Positions 5,044 to 6,800 of a DNA stretch of 6,800 nucleotides are shown here, in pieces; the first letter of the stretch is position 1; each line of letters opens with the position of its first letter. The position numbers and the translations under genes were made by a program. The notes below the pieces were generated by a model. That model saw only the letters and a program-made list of their open reading frames with translations. It made no database searches and was not told the DNA's origin. Source of the stretch: JBQTHI01 sp052390035 (lineage in GTDB: Bacteria > Actinomycetota > Acidimicrobiia > Spongiisociales > ZC4RG35); contig JBQTHI010000124.1 in assembly GCA_052390035.1 (NCBI GenBank), forward strand, positions 1-6,800, in the 5' to 3' direction.

Positions 5044-5490
5044 ATGCCCGTCACCCTCACCGCCGAACAGCTACAGCTTCGAGAAGCGGCCGAAAGGCTC
5101 AAGCGCCGCTTCCAAGGCCAACTCAACACAGAAACCATCGAACGATGGATGCGCCAGCTCGCCGGCGACGACATCGACGTGTTCTCCGGCGGATCCGAAC
5201 CCGCCGACCAGGTCAACCAAGCAGTCGTGTCCGCCATGGCCGAAAGAGGAAACGACATCAGCCGAGAGATCCCCCAGCCATGGGCCGACGAGATCGTCCG
5301 AGCCGCCGACGTCGTAGTCACCATGGGATGCGGCGACGCCTGCCCTGTCTTCCCCGGCAAACGATACGTCGACTGGGAAGTCGAAGACCCCTCGGGCAAG
5401 TCGGTTGAAGAGGTCAGACCGATCCGGGACGACCTCGAACAGCGCGTCCGGTGCCTGATGGCCGAGCTCGAGATCCCAGCACGGGTGTAG
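5044..5490 (+). CDS. arsC: arsenate reductase (LMW-phosphatase type) lacking its P-loop
   Basis: 148 residues. The ATG at 5044 follows AGGAAGGA by about 6 bases. Residues 1-36 (LREAAERLKRRFQ, ETIERW) match the first helix of the three-helix bundle domain that precedes the catalytic domain in long actinobacterial ArsC proteins. From residue 37, RQLAGDDIDVFSGGSEPADQVN, the sequence is already past the position of the CX5R active site (normally VLFVCVHNAGRSQ). The remainder is canonical: DEIVRAADVVVTMGCGDACP with Cys96 and Cys100, FPGKRYVDWEVEDP with the acid Asp115, and VRPIRDDLEQRV. Long homologues have about 220-230 residues, so roughly 75 were lost in frame at about 5145-5155, taking the nucleophilic Cys and phosphate-binding Arg. 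It should not reduce arsenate unless another protein supplies the active site. Possibly an expressed relic. Confidence 0.85.
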   Translation: MPVTLTAEQLQLREAAERLKRRFQGQLNTETIERWMRQLAGDDIDVFSGGSEPADQVNQAVVSAMAERGNDISREIPQPWADEIVRAADVVVTMGCGDACPVFPGKRYVDWEVEDPSGKSVEEVRPIRDDLEQRVRCLMAELEIPARV

Positions 5491-5499
5491 ACCACCTCA

Positions 5500-5514
5500 C
5501 GCTAATGCATAGCG
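5500..5514. repeat. short inverted repeat after arsC
   Basis: CGCTA-ATGCA-TAGCG has perfect 5-bp arms, 10 bases after the arsC stop. A second small stem, ACTCC-GCG-GGAGT, lies at 5518-5530. No T-run follows either. They could mark the end of the operon transcript or a protein site, but the evidence is weak. Another palindrome, CCGAC-C-GTCGG, is at 5595-5605 just ahead of the recombinase ribosome-binding site. Confidence 0.3.
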
Positions 5515-5625
5515 AGGACTCCGCGGGAGTGACTTCAACTCGAGCAGATTCCTCCCTCGGGCAGTGCGGAGCGACGATCCCTTCTACCGGGTTTCCGACC
5601 GTCGGGGACCTGAAAGGAGAACCTG

Positions 5626-6345
5626 ATGAAGGGCTACGTGGCACGGAAGGGCGATCGCTGGTACGCCGTCGTGTACGAAGGATTGGATCCGGTCACCGGC
5701 AGAGAGCGGCGACGCTGGCATCCCGCCGGCAGCGCACGGGAGGAGGCGGAGCAACTGGCTGTCCGACTGGCCGCCGAGCTGAATGGACGCAACGACGAGG
5801 TGCGATCCCTCACCTTCGGCGGCTACCTGATCAACCTGTGGCTACGGGGAAAGAAGGTCAACCTGACCCAGTCGACCTGGGATGGCTACAGGCGGAAGAT
5901 CGAACGCCACATCCTGCCCGCCATTGGACAGCTTCGTATCCGGCGGCTCCGGGCCCATCATTTGGAGAAGCTCTACGACCAGATGCTCCATCCCACCGAC
6001 GGACGGCGGCCCCTGGCGCCGAAGACCGTGTTGGAGGCCCACCGCATAATCCGAGGCGCCCTCAACGATGCCGTGACTCGGGGTCTGGTCAACAGGAACA
6101 TCGCTCTAGTCGCACACGCTCCCAAGCTGAAGGCGATACCAACGATCGAGCCTCAGGCGTGGAATGCGCAACAGTTGCAAGCGTTTCTGCAGGCCGCCGC
6201 CGGCCATCGGCTGTTCCCCGCTTTCTGGCTGCTAGCCGCGACCGGCATGCGGCGCAGCGAACTGCTCGGCCTCGCTGGGACGACATCGACCCGGAGAAGG
6301 GGCGGGTGTCGGTCAACCGCGGCCTCGTCGCCGTCGCCTACGAAC
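5626..6345 (+). pseudogene. tyrosine recombinase (phage/ICE-type integrase), frameshifted and truncated
   Basis: Site-specific recombinase of the lambda-integrase class. The ATG at 5626 follows AAAGGAGAACCTG, a good ribosome-binding site. Residues 1-60 are an arm-binding-like domain (GYVARKGDRWYAVVYEGLDPVTGRER). About 63-160 form the SAM-like core-binding domain (TFGGYLINLWL, STWDGYRRKIERHILPAIG, VLEAHRIIRGALNDAV). The catalytic domain begins with ATGMRRSELLGL, where the Arg after GM is the first catalytic residue. At 6273/6274 one base is missing (CTC-GC instead of CTC-CGC). In the next frame the family sequence continues as WDDIDPEKGRVSVNRGLVAVAYEL up to about 6347, then stops. The Lys, His-x-x-Arg and Tyr residues are absent. 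It is non-functional and may be the enzyme that once moved this island. The end is set at the junction. Confidence 0.85.
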
Positions 6346-6782
6346 TACGTTGTCTCCCTCAGGGTCAGGTGGTGCTTGACGTCCACGGGTATATAAGCCC
6401 AGCCCCCGTCTGCAGCACGCTCGCCACGAACCAGAACGTCGGGCTCCCCAACCCTCCTGCCCGCCTCGTCCGGAGGCAGCCGTCCTCCAAGGATCATGAC
6501 GACACCGGCCGCCATCGCCTCCACCGTGGCTTCCTCCCGGTCCGAACGCGCCGACTCGCGTTCAACGAGAACGGCCTCAGGATGGAGAGCCGCCATTTCG
6601 GAGAACACCTCAGCCTCGAAGGCGTTGCCCCGATCGAACCGAAGCTGAGTAGCCCGGGACACTGGAATCGGCACTACATCGAGAGTCGGATCATGGGCGT
6701 GGTGGGCCACAACCGGACAACGCTTGGCGATATATCCACCTTGCAAAAGGACCGCCGACACATCAAGGCGAGTAGCCATCAC
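6345..6782 (-). pseudogene. RecB-family (TM0106-like) putative nuclease, N-terminal part only
   Basis: The minus strand from 6782 (GTG, or ATG at 6779) reads 145 residues with YIAKRCPVVAHHAHDPT, FDRGNAFEAEVF, GGRLPPDEAGRRVGEPDVLV and YIPVDVKHH. These correspond to the N-terminal PD-(D/E)XK nuclease block of RecB-like proteins such as the TM0106 family: Asp115 in EPDVLV and Asp134-x-Lys136 in VDVKHH. Complete members are several hundred residues long. Here the sequence leaves the family right after the catalytic Lys and stops at TAG 6347-6345, inside what the opposite strand reads as recombinase. The gene has therefore lost most of its length at this junction. No strong ribosome-binding site is visible in the 18 bases left before the window end. 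Confidence 0.75.
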
Positions 6783-6800
6783 GCGCTCGGAACCTGAAGG

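Noticed and set aside
4979..5317. Separate small gene in the frame after the channel stop
   Set aside because: Its first residues are helix 6 of the channel, and the rest is an out-of-frame reading of arsC.
5491..5625. Attachment site or tRNA gene next to the recombinase
   Set aside because: No tRNA-like cloverleaf or tRNA 3' end, and no duplicated core sequence is visible within the window.
5451..6797. Long plus-strand open frame (448 codons) covering the recombinase region
   Set aside because: It overlaps the end of arsC, has shadow-like composition (rich in Arg, Pro, Gly) and no ribosome-binding site. Only residues from about 6276 to 6347 show family resemblance, and these are the frameshifted continuation of the recombinase.
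1..6800. CRISPR array, rRNA, riboswitch or toxin-antitoxin pair
   Set aside because: No regularly spaced direct repeats, rRNA-like stretches, riboswitch cores or paired small genes with antitoxin/toxin motifs were found on either strand.

Overview
High-GC DNA with Actinomycetota-style protein sequences (several close in style to Acidimicrobiia-like lineages, which is inference). GTG starts, apparently leaderless starts and a DUF222-type HNH fragment fit that view. The core is an arsenic-resistance island at 1415-5490, flanked on both sides by broken mobile-element and host genes.

Left flank (1-1142, all minus strand): three gene remnants abut. They are the C-terminal part of an HNH endonuclease (198 to the window edge), the last 47 residues of an ISL3-family transposase (356-213) with its probable element end at about 199, and the first 217 residues of an IS21-family IstA (1008-358) with repeated terminal sequences up to about 1142. 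By chance the IstA frame stays open through the ISL3 piece, which it reads in the wrong frame, and re-enters the HNH piece in frame. This creates one chimeric open frame. The stretch 1143-1414 has no gene I can defend.

Arsenic core: an EamA/DMT permease (2380-1415) and an arsenite methyltransferase arsM (3249-2519) lie on the minus strand. An ArsR repressor (about 3328-3675), an ArsR-type HTH fused to a low-molecular-weight phosphatase/arsenate reductase (3744-4397), a MIP-family channel (4401-4982) and an arsenate reductase arsC (5044-5490) lie on the plus strand. The arsM/arsR intergenic region holds ATCGA-type palindromes over a good minus-strand promoter. A different palindrome (TTGACT-TTG-AGTCAA) precedes the fusion gene. 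The expected logic is arsenate reduction, then As(III) exit through the channel or methylation by ArsM, under ArsR control. No Acr3 or ArsB pump is present in the window.

Many of these genes are damaged. arsM has two single-base frameshifts. The channel loses its last membrane helix to a frameshift. arsC has an in-frame internal deletion that removes its catalytic P-loop. The HTH-phosphatase fusion looks intact and may be the only working reductase here.

Right flank: a tyrosine-recombinase gene (from 5626) carries a one-base frameshift and is then cut off. It runs directly into the truncated C-terminal end of a convergent RecB-family nuclease gene (6782-6345). The window therefore reads as either a genuinely decaying mobile island or a sequence with indel errors. 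The large deletions and junctions point to real decay, while the homopolymer indels in arsM could be either.
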